This document shows, in pieces, positions 27,398 to 36,598 of a DNA stretch of 64,000 nt. The stretch is from Spirochaeta isovalerica (lineage in GTDB: Bacteria > Spirochaetota > Spirochaetia > DSM-2461). The position numbers and the translations under genes are program-made. The stretch lies in contig NZ_JACHGJ010000006.1 in assembly GCF_014207565.1 (NCBI RefSeq), positions 62,001-126,000 of the forward strand, written 5' to 3'. How positions within the stretch are numbered: the stretch's first letter is position 1; each line of letters starts with the position of its first letter. A model generated the notes under the pieces. The model did not search any database, had not been told where the DNA came from, and was given only the letters and a program-made list of their open reading frames with translations.

Positions 27398-29242
27398 ATG
27401 GAAAACAGAAAAAAGAACTTTTTCTATTATATAAATAAAATCTTCAGACCCTTTAATACCATAAGACTGGTTATAATAAATATCCTCTTCTGGGGCATTC
27501 TGGTTCTTCTTCTCATCGGCTTATTTTCCGGGGAAAAAATAGTCCTCCATGGAGATAGCAACGCAATGGTTCTCGATATAGAGGGAGCGGTCGTGGAGGA
27601 GCTATCCGGAACGGATCTCAATCAGGCTTTCCGGAGCATCAACGGATATGTGAAAAGCGAAACACTTTTATGGGATGTCCTCGAATCCATTGACCGGGCC
27701 CGGACCGATTCGCGAATCAGCCTGATCTACCTCGATCTCCGGTTCATGGAAAGCGCCGGAATGGCGGCGTTGACCGAAATCCGCCAGGCTCTCCTGCGGT
27801 TCCGGGAAGAGGGAAAAACAATCATAGCCTACTCGGACTATTACGATCAGGTTAATTATTATCTGGCATCGGCTGCCGATGAAATATACGCCGACCCTCT
27901 GGGAGATTTTTTCATACAGGGATTTTCCCTTTACAACTGGTATTACGGAGAAGGTCTCGAACGGCTCGGCGTCGATGTGAATTATTTCCATGCGGGCAAA
28001 TACAAATCCTACGGAGAAGTCTATACCCGGTCGTCCATGTCCGATGAAGCCAGGGAAGCCAATAGGAAATGGAGCGGGGACCTCTGGAATCATTATGTGG
28101 AGACAGTCTCATCGGGCCGTTCCATAACCCCGGATAAATTCAATCGGTTTATCGATGATTATGTGCGCCTCCTCGATGAAGCCGGAGGAAATTCCGTCAG
28201 GGCGGCTGTCCGCGTCTCCCTGCTGGACGGTTTAATGGACCGTTCGGAAATCCAGGACCGGTTGATCGATCTCTGCGGATACTCTCTTGAATACGGATCC
28301 TACAATCAGATTTATTACAATGATTACCTCGTTCTCGAGCGCGATCTATTTGCGCCGGAAGGAGATAAAGTAGCCGTTATCAATGCCAGCGGCACCATAT
28401 ACCACGGTTATGAGGATCCGGGAAATATCGGGGGGGATTCCCTATCCGAACTCATAGAAGCCGTTCAGTTTGATAACTCCTATAAAGCTCTTGTGCTCCG
28501 GGTCGACAGCGGCGGCGGCAGTGCCTTTGCTTCGGAAATCATCAGGAGGAAGCTGCAGCGGCTCCGAGACTCAGGTGTTCCGGTTATCGTGTCCATGGGG
28601 TCTGTTGCGGCTTCCGGAGGATACTGGATCAGCACGGCCTCCGATGAGATCTGGGCCCAGCCGACGACCATAACGGGATCGATTGGCGTTTTTTCCCTTG
28701 TCGCGACCTATCAGGATCCCCTGAAGGAATATCTGGGCGTCAATGTCGACGGAGTGGGCACGACCTGGCTGGCCGGTGGCATGAGAAGCGACCGTGAACT
28801 CGATCCCCGTGTGGGAGACATCTTCCAGCAATCGGTCGATTTTATTTACAGGCAGTTTCTCGGATATGTCTCTCTCGTCAGAGGGATGACGGTAGATGAA
28901 GTCGATGCCGTTGCTCAGGGGCGGGTCTGGAGCGGCGTTCAGGCGAGAGATTTAGGGCTTGTCGATAAACTGGGAGGTCTGGATGAAGCTGTAAAGTCCG
29001 CCGCATTACTGGCCGGTCTGGATGAAGGATCTTATGCAACCGAGTTCGTCCGCCAGGAAATCCCCTTTGGAGATCAGATGCTCACTGCGCTTCTCGATAA
29101 GGCTGTAATCAGAAGTTTCGCAGCTGATCTGTCGGGCTTTTTCACAGTGGCGGAAAACCCCGTAATCAAAAAACTGCGCAATCTTGAGGAGCTGAATGAT
29201 CCTTCAGGAATTTATGCGTTGACGGAGTTGAATTTTCAATAA
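27398..29242 (+). CDS. sppA: Signal peptide peptidase SppA, long (67K) type
   Basis: The 614-residue length and two tandem ClpP-like domains match E. coli SppA rather than the short archaeal/Bacillus form. An N-terminal signal anchor occupies about residues 20-42. The catalytic lysine is in FHAGKYKSYGEVYTR near residue 200, and the catalytic serine is in SVAASGGYW near 405; the second domain also has the oxyanion motif DSGGGSAFASE. SppA is an inner-membrane enzyme that degrades cleaved signal peptides from the periplasmic side. The stop codon overlaps the start of the DUF3187 gene by one base. The intergenic region to aconitase is only 105 bp and must hold both promoters. Confidence 0.94.
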   Translation: MENRKKNFFYYINKIFRPFNTIRLVIINILFWGILVLLLIGLFSGEKIVLHGDSNAMVLDIEGAVVEELSGTDLNQAFRSINGYVKSETLLWDVLESIDRARTDSRISLIYLDLRFMESAGMAALTEIRQALLRFREEGKTIIAYSDYYDQVNYYLASAADEIYADPLGDFFIQGFSLYNWYYGEGLERLGVDVNYFHAGKYKSYGEVYTRSSMSDEAREANRKWSGDLWNHYVETVSSGRSITPDKFNRFIDDYVRLLDEAGGNSVRAAVRVSLLDGLMDRSEIQDRLIDLCGYSLEYGSYNQIYYNDYLVLERDLFAPEGDKVAVINASGTIYHGYEDPGNIGGDSLSELIEAVQFDNSYKALVLRVDSGGGSAFASEIIRRKLQRLRDSGVPVIVSMGSVAASGGYWISTASDEIWAQPTTITGSIGVFSLVATYQDPLKEYLGVNVDGVGTTWLAGGMRSDRELDPRVGDIFQQSVDFIYRQFLGYVSLVRGMTVDEVDAVAQGRVWSGVQARDLGLVDKLGGLDEAVKSAALLAGLDEGSYATEFVRQEIPFGDQMLTALLDKAVIRSFAADLSGFFTVAENPVIKKLRNLEELNDPSGIYALTELNFQ

Positions 29243-30273
29243 TGGATCTACAAAAAATACTTGTCGTTTTTACATTATTATATGCACCTGTCCTTCTCTT
29301 TTCATTTGAACCTAAGGGCCCGCTGCGGAGTAAGAACTATTATGTCCCCTTTATCCCGTTCTATTCTTTTCCCGGAGAAGGGGCGGCATCGGGAGAAAAA
29401 GGTTCATTAAATGTCACGCTCGCTCAGTATTACGTTCAGGATATCGTCTCCGAGTTTCATTCTGTTTCCACCGGCGGGTATCTGATGGAGAGATTTACCG
29501 ATTACGAAGGATATGTACTGGAGCCGACGCTCTCTTTTAATCCTCTGGACAGTCTTGAAGCGGGGATAACTTCGCGATTACACTTTTATTACGGCGGTAT
29601 TTTCGATAGCGTTTTTGAAGCTTTTCACGAACTTTTCGGGTTTCCCAACGGCGGGAGGGAGAGTTTTCCTCAAAACGATGTGTATATCAGCATACACACC
29701 ACTTCGGGAATCGATCTTTTTCTCGATGATAATCTGACGGCCATTGGCGACACGGATCTCTTTGTGAAATGGTCCTTCCTGAATATAAGCGCAATGGATC
29801 TGGCTTTATGGGGCGCCCTGAAGCTACCCACAGGGGCGATGGAAAATATCAGCGGCTCCGGTTATGCCGATCTGGGACTGGCCCTTCTGGCAGATTTTCA
29901 CTTTTTCAAACGATTCGCGTTTTTTCTGGAGACGGGGATTGTTCTGCCCGGCCAGCTCCTGGCCGGAAAATCGGAATATCCTCTTCCTGTGTTTCACCTC
30001 ATGGCGGCATCGGAGTTTATGGTGACGGAAAACTTTTCGCTTCTTCTGCAGTTTAAACTCAATACGTCTCCGATCGCTGAAGGTGTAACGGTTCCGGAAA
30101 ACATCACCTACACGGCTAAACTTATTCAGCCTATGACAAACATCCTTTTCGGAGCTATCTGGAAAGCCGGTCCGGTTAAAATCCAGTTCAATCTGGAAGA
30201 GGATGCCTTTACTAACAACGGGGCCGATCTTATCGCGAACCTTACTCTATCCACATCCTTCGACCTGTACTGA
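29242..30273 (+). CDS. DUF3187-type outer-membrane beta-barrel protein
   Basis: A 343-residue secreted protein. The signal peptide covers about residues 1-21 (LLYAPVLLFSF). The mature part begins GPLRSKNYY and has many alternating hydrophobic strands ending in an aromatic C-terminal residue (SFDLY), as in barrels of the outer membrane. The segment DSVFEAFHELFGFPNGGR (around residues 125-140) is the signature of DUF3187 proteins, whose role is not established. The start codon ATG overlaps the sppA stop (TAATG), which implies coupled translation. Whether the two act together is unknown. Family assignment is from the signature by eye. Confidence 0.8.
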   Translation: MDLQKILVVFTLLYAPVLLFSFEPKGPLRSKNYYVPFIPFYSFPGEGAASGEKGSLNVTLAQYYVQDIVSEFHSVSTGGYLMERFTDYEGYVLEPTLSFNPLDSLEAGITSRLHFYYGGIFDSVFEAFHELFGFPNGGRESFPQNDVYISIHTTSGIDLFLDDNLTAIGDTDLFVKWSFLNISAMDLALWGALKLPTGAMENISGSGYADLGLALLADFHFFKRFAFFLETGIVLPGQLLAGKSEYPLPVFHLMAASEFMVTENFSLLLQFKLNTSPIAEGVTVPENITYTAKLIQPMTNILFGAIWKAGPVKIQFNLEEDAFTNNGADLIANLTLSTSFDLY

Positions 30274-30364
30274 AGCGAACCTCTTTATGGCAAAAACGTC
30301 CTGAAGTGTACTATCCTTTAATGGAGACAGGAGAACCCATCATAGTTTTCCCGGGGAGCCGGAT

Positions 30365-31345
30365 ATGAGGATAAAAATTATACTGTTGATTGTTACAACG
30401 GTTTTGCTTCTGACAGGTTGCAAAGGCGAATCGGAGGAGAAATCTTCTCCCCGGACCTATGTCTCCATAGGAACGGGCGGAGTCACCGGCGTATATTACC
30501 CGACGGGCGGAGCCATAAGCACTATCGTAAATAAAAAATCCAACGAGTATAATCTCAACGTTTCGGCGGAATCGACAGGCGGATCGGTATTTAATATCAA
30601 TGCCATAATGAATGGCGATATGGCATTCGGAATCGTTCAGTCGGACCGTCAGGCCCAGGCATACAGAGGCGAGGCCGAATGGAGCGAATCGGGGCCGCAG
30701 GAAAAATTGCGATCGGTTTTCTCCATTCATCCCGAATCGGTGACCATCCTGGCCGCCGTAGACGCCGGAATTGAAAGCATTAGCGATCTGAAGGGAAAAA
30801 CCGTCAATATCGGGAATCCCGGATCCGGAAACAGGGGAAATGCCATTGATGCACTGGAGAATGGCGGTATTAACTGGGAAACCGATCTGATAGCGGAGGG
30901 AATGAAAGCTTCCGAAGCGGCAAAAATGCTGCAGGAAGGGAGAATCGACGCTTATTTTTATACGGTTGGACATCCGAGCAGTTCCTTCAAAGAAGCGACA
31001 GCGGGGCGCCGGGCCGTTAAATTTATTCCCGTTACCGATATTCAGAACCTACTCGATAAATACAGTTATTACGCCAAATCGGAAATCCCCATAGAATTCT
31101 ATCCCAATGCGGCTAATGAGGAAAACATTCCGACTTATGGGGTTAAAGCTACGCTTTGCACTTCTTCCGATGTTCCTGACTATATCGTTTATGTTGTTAC
31201 AAAAGAGATCTTTGATAATTTTGAAGAGTTCAAAACCCTTCATCCCGCTTATGGTTTGCTTACAAGAGAAAACATGCTCGACGGACTGACCGCGCCGATT
31301 CACGATGGCGCCATGAAGTACTACCGGGAAGCCGGGTTGAAATAG
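30365..31345 (+). CDS. TAXI-family TRAP transporter binding lipoprotein
   Basis: The 326-residue protein is a TRAP-associated extracytoplasmic immunogenic (TAXI) solute receptor. The lipobox LLTGC places the lipidated cysteine at residue 19. The TAXI signature STGGVTGVYYPTGGAIS begins near 37, followed by SGGSVFNI and the VNIGNPGSGNRGNA hinge. TAXI receptors deliver glutamate, 2-oxo acids or similar carboxylates to a fused TRAP permease. No TRAP permease gene lies within the window, so this receptor is an orphan here. A 92-bp gap separates it from the DUF3187 gene, and pepF follows with its own promoter. Confidence 0.92.
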   Translation: MRIKIILLIVTTVLLLTGCKGESEEKSSPRTYVSIGTGGVTGVYYPTGGAISTIVNKKSNEYNLNVSAESTGGSVFNINAIMNGDMAFGIVQSDRQAQAYRGEAEWSESGPQEKLRSVFSIHPESVTILAAVDAGIESISDLKGKTVNIGNPGSGNRGNAIDALENGGINWETDLIAEGMKASEAAKMLQEGRIDAYFYTVGHPSSSFKEATAGRRAVKFIPVTDIQNLLDKYSYYAKSEIPIEFYPNAANEENIPTYGVKATLCTSSDVPDYIVYVVTKEIFDNFEEFKTLHPAYGLLTRENMLDGLTAPIHDGAMKYYREAGLK

Positions 31346-31366
31346 AATTTCACGGGGAAACCTGTT

Positions 31367-31395
31367 TTTACAGAATATATATACTGTGCTATAGT
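31367..31395 (+). promoter_or_regulatory. Candidate sigma-70 promoter of pepF
   Basis: TTTACA (31367-31372) and TATAGT (31390-31395) are separated by exactly 17 bp and lie about 50 bp before the pepF ATG at 31443, which has an AAAGGAG ribosome site. Each hexamer matches five of six consensus bases. Confidence 0.65.
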
Positions 31396-31442
31396 TCTCA
31401 TCAAACCTATGTAAGAAAGATAATTCATAAAGGAGTTTTTTA

Positions 31443-33212
31443 ATGGAAATGAGATGGAATCTCGACAATCTGTACACATCTTTTGACAGCGTCGAGTTTA
31501 AAAACGATCTTGCTATGATCGATAAACTTATCGAAGAGACAGCTTCCTGGGCGGAAGAGAAGCTCAACGATAAAGTCAATGCACTGGAAAAAATAACCTG
31601 GTGGCTCGAAAGGGAAGTCATTCTGGGGCATACCTATTCCAGATTGAGCTCATTCGCCGGTCTCAGGTTCAGTGTTGACGCCTCGGACAGCAGGGCCCGT
31701 AAATATGAGGAAATTCTGGAAGTGAAAATGTCCGGGCTCACTAAAGCTCAGACACTTTTTATCAAATGGCTGCCCGGAGTCGAAAATCTGTCCGGTCTGA
31801 TAGAATCATCCGCCTACCTGCAGACCCACCGTTTCTACCTCACCGAACTGGTCGAAAAAAGCCGTTATATGCTTTCGGACGATGTGGAAGTCGCCATGGC
31901 GAAAATGAAAAATACCGGTTCCAATTCCTGGTCCCAGCTTTGGAATGTCCTCACTTCAAACCATCTGGTGGAAATCGAAATTGATGGTGAGAGGAAAAGT
32001 CTTCCCCTTCCGGTTGTCCGGAATATGGCTTATGACAAAGATGCCCGGACGAGGAAGAAAGCTTATGAAGCGGAATTGGACTCTTACAGTAAAATCACCG
32101 AATCCGCCGCAGCATCTCTCAATGGCGTAAAAGGCGAAGTCATAACCAGCTGTGAATTGAGAGGATATGAGTCCCCCCTGGAGATGACCTTAAAAGAATC
32201 GCGTATGGACAAAGCCACTCTGGACGCCATGCTCGGTGCGATGAAAAAGTCTCTTCCCTCATTCAGAAAGTATCTGAAAAAGAAAGGGGAGCTTCTGGGG
32301 CATAAAAACGGATTGCCTTTCTTCGACCTATTCGCGCCTATGGGCGAGTCGGACATGACTTTCACATATAGCGAAGCCAGAGAATTTATTGTAAAGAACT
32401 TCAGGAATTTCAGTGATGAGCTGGCGGACTTCGCAGACAGTGCGTTCGAGCGGAACTGGATCGACGCCGAACCGAGAGAAGGAAAAAGGGGAGGAGCTTT
32501 CTGCGCCAATCTCCACGTTATCGGAGAAAGCCGGGTTATGTCTAATTTTACCGGAAGCTTTTCCGACGTTACGACCCTGGCTCATGAACTGGGACATGCT
32601 AATCACGGCCATTGTCTCAGGAATGAGACATATATCAATTCCGATTATCCCATGCCGCTGGCCGAAACCGCATCGATTTTCTGTGAAACGATAGTTGTCA
32701 ACGCCGCTTTGAAGGAAGCCGATGAGAAACAGGCTTTCACCATACTGGAAAGTTCCATTTCCGATGCCACTCAGGTTATTGTCGATATTTACAGCCGTTA
32801 TCTTTTCGAAACAGAGCTCTTCGAGAAAAGAAAAGACAGTTCCCTTTCCGTAGAAGAGATGCAGCAGGCTATGATCAACGGGCAGAAAGGATCATACGGC
32901 GATGGTCTGGATCCCGATTGGCTGCATCCCTATATGTGGGTCTGCAAGCCCCACTATTACTACAGCGATGCCAACTTCTACAATTTCCCCTACGCCTTCG
33001 GGCTTCTTTTCGCCAAAGGTTTATACGCCGAATATCTCAAGAGGGGAGAACCCTTTATTGAAAGTTACAATGAGCTGCTCAGGGCAACAGGCAGCAATAA
33101 TATCGCAGATGTGGCCGCCCGTATGGGAATCGATGTCAGGACTGAGGACTTCTGGAAATCTTCGCTGGATATTGTAGCTCAGAATATTGAGACTTTTCTG
33201 AAAATATCCTGA
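31443..33212 (+). CDS. pepF: Oligoendopeptidase F (M3 family)
   Basis: A 589-residue cytoplasmic metallopeptidase. The zinc motif HELGHANHGH is at about residues 381-390, and the third ligand glutamate lies in AETASIFCE about 25 residues later. The N-terminal half is the helical lid of M3 proteases. It cuts oligopeptides of roughly 7-17 residues inside the cell. The oligopeptide ABC importer follows directly after a strong terminator, so import and hydrolysis of peptides are encoded side by side though in separate transcription units. The start has an AAAGGAG ribosome site and a good promoter upstream. Confidence 0.95.
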   Translation: MEMRWNLDNLYTSFDSVEFKNDLAMIDKLIEETASWAEEKLNDKVNALEKITWWLEREVILGHTYSRLSSFAGLRFSVDASDSRARKYEEILEVKMSGLTKAQTLFIKWLPGVENLSGLIESSAYLQTHRFYLTELVEKSRYMLSDDVEVAMAKMKNTGSNSWSQLWNVLTSNHLVEIEIDGERKSLPLPVVRNMAYDKDARTRKKAYEAELDSYSKITESAAASLNGVKGEVITSCELRGYESPLEMTLKESRMDKATLDAMLGAMKKSLPSFRKYLKKKGELLGHKNGLPFFDLFAPMGESDMTFTYSEAREFIVKNFRNFSDELADFADSAFERNWIDAEPREGKRGGAFCANLHVIGESRVMSNFTGSFSDVTTLAHELGHANHGHCLRNETYINSDYPMPLAETASIFCETIVVNAALKEADEKQAFTILESSISDATQVIVDIYSRYLFETELFEKRKDSSLSVEEMQQAMINGQKGSYGDGLDPDWLHPYMWVCKPHYYYSDANFYNFPYAFGLLFAKGLYAEYLKRGEPFIESYNELLRATGSNNIADVAARMGIDVRTEDFWKSSLDIVAQNIETFLKIS

Positions 33213-33235
33213 CAGGTAGACCGATTTTTTGTGGA

Positions 33236-33260
33236 GCCGTCGATGTTCGACGGCTTTTTT
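33236..33260 (+). terminator. Rho-independent terminator of pepF
   Basis: A perfect 8-bp stem GCCGTCGA/TCGACGGC (33236-33243 with 33247-33254), a 3-nt loop and six T directly after. It lies 24 bp behind the pepF stop codon. Confidence 0.92.
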
Positions 33261-33415
33261 ATATTATAAGGCCTTATATAAAATTCAAAAAACCATCGAC
33301 AGTTGAAGAAAAGCAGTGGTACTATTTATGTAAATCGTAATTATTAAAGTTGTTTTTTAAGGATTTCATTTAAAAAGCCATTTAAAACACAGATTTTATC
33401 AACTTGAAAAACAGC

Positions 33416-33444
33416 TTGATGTACGGTTTGGAACAACTTATAAT
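33416..33444 (+). promoter_or_regulatory. Strong sigma-70 promoter of the opp operon
   Basis: TTGATG (33416-33421) and a perfect TATAAT (33439-33444) are spaced by 17 bp, within an A+T-rich stretch. The oppA ATG lies 57 bp downstream, with ribosome site AAAGGAG. The region from 33261 to 33415 holds no gene. Confidence 0.75.
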
Positions 33445-33501
33445 CACTTGTTAAAGATATCATTTTCCAAGTGATATTTCAAAAAAAGAAAGGAGATTTG
33501 A

Positions 33502-35361
33502 ATGATTCGAAGAAAAGCAATTGCACTGGTATCAACATTTATGCTTTGTGCTTCCTTCAGTGTTTTCGCTGGTGGCGGTCAGGAAGTAGTTGTCGAAGAA
33601 GATGCAAAACAGGAATCACAGTTTGAAGGTGTAACAGAAGTTAACTACGGGGATTACGAAGTCGGTAAAGCCGGCGGACAATTCATTATTTCCGTTGTAA
33701 GCGATCCCAAAACATTTTTCGACGGTGTTGCCTCTGAAACCTCTTCAACTGACATCACCTACAGACTCTACACACCTCTTGTAAGCAGAGCTCAGGACGA
33801 TCTGGAATGGCAGCCCATGGCTTCCGAATCCTGGGAATTTTCTGCCGATCAGAAAACTATCACCCACCATATCCGCAAAGGTATGAAATGGTCTGACGGT
33901 AAACCTCTGACAGCGCAGGACTTCGTTTTCGCATACAACCATGTTATGCTGAGAGAAGACGTAGGCTCCAACTCAAGAGACGGAATGTTTGTAAACGACC
34001 TTCCCGTTAAAGTGAAGCTGATCGATGACTATACTTTTTCCATCACTGCGGATACGGTATACGCCGGTATGCTCTCCATCAGTAACTCCAACCCCTATCC
34101 CCGCCACATCCTCGGACCAGTTATCGGATGGACAGAAGCTGACGGATATGACTACGAGTATGATGTCGTAGACGGAGAAGTTGTTGAAAAGAAAGCTGAA
34201 GGTATCGATTACTCGGCTCTCACCTCTTTCTGGGGTGTTGATGCGAACGTGACAGAAATTGTTGGTAACGGACCTTTCGTTATCTCCGAGTATGTTCCTT
34301 CCCAGAAGATCGTTCTGAAAAAGAACCCTTACTACTATGAAAAAGACGCTAAAGGCAACCAGCTCCCCTACCTGGATGAACTGGTAATGCTTATCGTAGC
34401 GGATCAGGATACTCAGCTCGCCAAATTCCAGTCCGGAGAAACCGATTTCTACGCTCTCAGGGGTGAAGACTACGCTGTTCTCATCGACAAAAAAGAAGCT
34501 CTCGGTTTCGATATCTACAATGTCGGACCTGTAACTTCAACCCAGTTCATTACTTTCAACCAGAACTACAACGCTGTTGAAACTCCTGAAGAAGTTCTCT
34601 ACTGGAACAACAATAAGCTGTTCAGACAGGCTATGGCTCACGTCGTGGACAGACAGACAATCATTAACAATATCGCTTACGGTTTCGGCTATCCCCAGTA
34701 CTCTTTCGTACCCCGGTTCAGCCCCTACTACTGGGACGATGTTGACAACAAAGCTTTCAAATACAACCCCGAACAGGCCAAGAAAATTCTCGACGAGCTC
34801 GGATGGACTGATACGGACGGCGACGGCATCAGAGAAGATGACAAAGGTAGAAAAATCTCATTGAGAATGACTACCAACGCCGGAAACAGAGTAAGAGAAG
34901 CTATCGGCGAACTCTTCGCTCAGGAAGCCAGAAAAGTCGGTGTTGAAGTAAACTTCCAGCCTGAAGACTTCAACACTATGGTAGGAAAACTTCTCGGTGG
35001 AGATAACTGGGATATCATTCTTATCGGTCTCACTGGTTCTGTTGACCCCATCAGCGGCTCCAACGTTTACCCCTCAAACGGTAACCTCCACATGAATGAA
35101 CCCAATCAGGAAAAACCGAGAAGAGACTGGGAAAGAGTTGTAGACGATGCATGGAAAGTTGCCAACAACACAACTGACGAAGCTCAGAGAAAACGCGGTT
35201 GGCAGACAATTCAGGAAGTATGGGCGGACGAGCTCCCCTGGATCTACACTTTCAACGCAGCTGCTATGCATGCCTATGACAAAGAACTCGGAAACATTCA
35301 GCCCAGACCTATCGATAATATGGGTTGGGCGGGAATCATCCAGTATCTCTACTGGAAATAA
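33502..35361 (+). CDS. oppA: Oligopeptide ABC transporter substrate-binding protein
   Basis: A 619-residue family-5 solute-binding protein. The signal peptide ends at SVFA, so the mature protein starts GGGQEV and has no lipobox cysteine. Typical motifs are TDITYRLYTPLV, the KWSDGKPLTAQDFVFAYNH block near residue 130, and NGPFVISEYVPSQKIVLKKNPYY near 255. The long second lobe is usual for peptide binders. It captures peptides in the periplasm and delivers them to the permease encoded next. Codon use is strongly biased to a small set (many AAA, CTC, GAA, TTC), which suggests high expression, in line with the strong promoter and the hairpin after the gene. Dipeptide specificity is also possible. 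Confidence 0.9.
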   Translation: MIRRKAIALVSTFMLCASFSVFAGGGQEVVVEEDAKQESQFEGVTEVNYGDYEVGKAGGQFIISVVSDPKTFFDGVASETSSTDITYRLYTPLVSRAQDDLEWQPMASESWEFSADQKTITHHIRKGMKWSDGKPLTAQDFVFAYNHVMLREDVGSNSRDGMFVNDLPVKVKLIDDYTFSITADTVYAGMLSISNSNPYPRHILGPVIGWTEADGYDYEYDVVDGEVVEKKAEGIDYSALTSFWGVDANVTEIVGNGPFVISEYVPSQKIVLKKNPYYYEKDAKGNQLPYLDELVMLIVADQDTQLAKFQSGETDFYALRGEDYAVLIDKKEALGFDIYNVGPVTSTQFITFNQNYNAVETPEEVLYWNNNKLFRQAMAHVVDRQTIINNIAYGFGYPQYSFVPRFSPYYWDDVDNKAFKYNPEQAKKILDELGWTDTDGDGIREDDKGRKISLRMTTNAGNRVREAIGELFAQEARKVGVEVNFQPEDFNTMVGKLLGGDNWDIILIGLTGSVDPISGSNVYPSNGNLHMNEPNQEKPRRDWERVVDDAWKVANNTTDEAQRKRGWQTIQEVWADELPWIYTFNAAAMHAYDKELGNIQPRPIDNMGWAGIIQYLYWK

Positions 35362-35426
35362 TATTCCGCTTCCCGGAGCGTAATATTACCGGCCTTACTG
35401 GCTTAATTAAAAAATAATTCACTGTT

Positions 35427-35456
35427 CCCTTCCCCTTACGGGGAGGGGAGCGTTTT
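35427..35456 (+). terminator. Intercistronic hairpin between oppA and oppB
   Basis: A 9-bp stem CCCTTCCCC/GGGGAGGGG (35427-35435 with 35440-35448, one G-U pair) has the tetraloop TTAC. It is followed by AGCGTTTTC rather than an uninterrupted T run. It probably acts as a partial terminator or a 3'-end stabiliser that lets oppA mRNA accumulate over the permease genes. Confidence 0.65.
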
Positions 35457-35473
35457 CTAAGGACAAAAAATCT

Positions 35474-36598
35474 ATGAACAAGAACAAGGATTTTTACGTA
35501 CGTTTATCCTTACTTGCCGACCTTATTCTGATAGCTGTATTGATCTTGACCGGCACAAACTGGTTTCTTTCAATTGTAGTCGTTGAAACGGCCATGTGGC
35601 TTGTCAGATGCTATTGGCTCAGCAGAGTTTTATTACTTTTTATCGGAAAACGTCTTCTCCATATGATCCCGATCGTACTGTCGGTCGTGGCTATCGGATT
35701 CTTTCTCATACAGTTGGCCCCAGGGGATATTTTTACCCAGATGACCCTGAACCCGAACCTTAAACCTGAAACTGTAGACCGCTATCGGGCTGCCTTCGGG
35801 CTTGATAAAGAGTGGTATGTTCAGTTTTTCAGATATATCTGGAACGCTCTTCATCTCGATTTCGGTTTTTCCATAAATTATAGAACCCCTGTATTTCAGA
35901 TGGTCAGCCAGAGAGCGGGCAACACTCTGACGCTGGCTATTTCGACAATTATTCTTGCCTGGGGTTTGAGTATACCGGCAGGTATCTATTCCGCGACTCA
36001 CCAGTACAAACTGGGAGATCAGGTTATTACTGTTCTCGCATTTATCGGACTGGCGCTTCCCAGTTTCTTTGCCGCCTTTCTTCTTATCTTTCTCGTTTCC
36101 AGTACGGGAAGCTGGCTGCCTATCGGCGGAATGTGGAGCGTTGATGTCGCTCAGATGAATGTTTTCCAGAAAGCGATAGACCTTCTCAGACACATGGCTA
36201 TCCCCGTTTTCGTTCTGGCATCGAGAAATATGGCTTCCTTAACGAGAATCATGCGTGCCAATATGCTGGAGATAATGAGCCAGCAGTACATAACCACGGC
36301 GCGGGCAAAAGGTCTGGCGGAAAAGACTGTTGTTTACAAACACGCGCTCAGAAATGCCATAAACCCGATGATTACCATTTTCGGTTATCAGTTCGGTTAT
36401 ATCCTCGGAGGATCGGCTCTGGTTGAAGCTGTAACGGCATGGCCCGGTCTCGGATCTCTGATGCTCCAGGGAATCATGTCCCAGGACCTCTATCTGGTTG
36501 TGGGGAGCCTTGTCTATGGAGTCGCCCTGCTCGTAATAGGTAACCTGATTGCCGACATACTTCTGGGTATTGTCGACCCGAGAGTGAGGATTTCATAA
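35474..36598 (+). CDS. oppB: Oligopeptide ABC transporter permease, OppB/DppB type
   Basis: A 374-residue permease. The family's usual N-terminus starts at about residue 55 (FIGKRLLHMIPIVLSVVAIGFFLI); before it lie about 55 extra residues with two hydrophobic segments. The ABC-permease EAA motif appears as TTARAKGLAEKTVVYKHALRNA near residue 270. APGDI after the first conserved helix is the known OppB motif. The protein forms the membrane pore with the next gene product. It starts at ATG 35474, and the opp genes follow with no gap (the next ATG directly follows this stop). The extended N-terminus is discussed as a finding. Confidence 0.92.
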   Translation: MNKNKDFYVRLSLLADLILIAVLILTGTNWFLSIVVVETAMWLVRCYWLSRVLLLFIGKRLLHMIPIVLSVVAIGFFLIQLAPGDIFTQMTLNPNLKPETVDRYRAAFGLDKEWYVQFFRYIWNALHLDFGFSINYRTPVFQMVSQRAGNTLTLAISTIILAWGLSIPAGIYSATHQYKLGDQVITVLAFIGLALPSFFAAFLLIFLVSSTGSWLPIGGMWSVDVAQMNVFQKAIDLLRHMAIPVFVLASRNMASLTRIMRANMLEIMSQQYITTARAKGLAEKTVVYKHALRNAINPMITIFGYQFGYILGGSALVEAVTAWPGLGSLMLQGIMSQDLYLVVGSLVYGVALLVIGNLIADILLGIVDPRVRIS

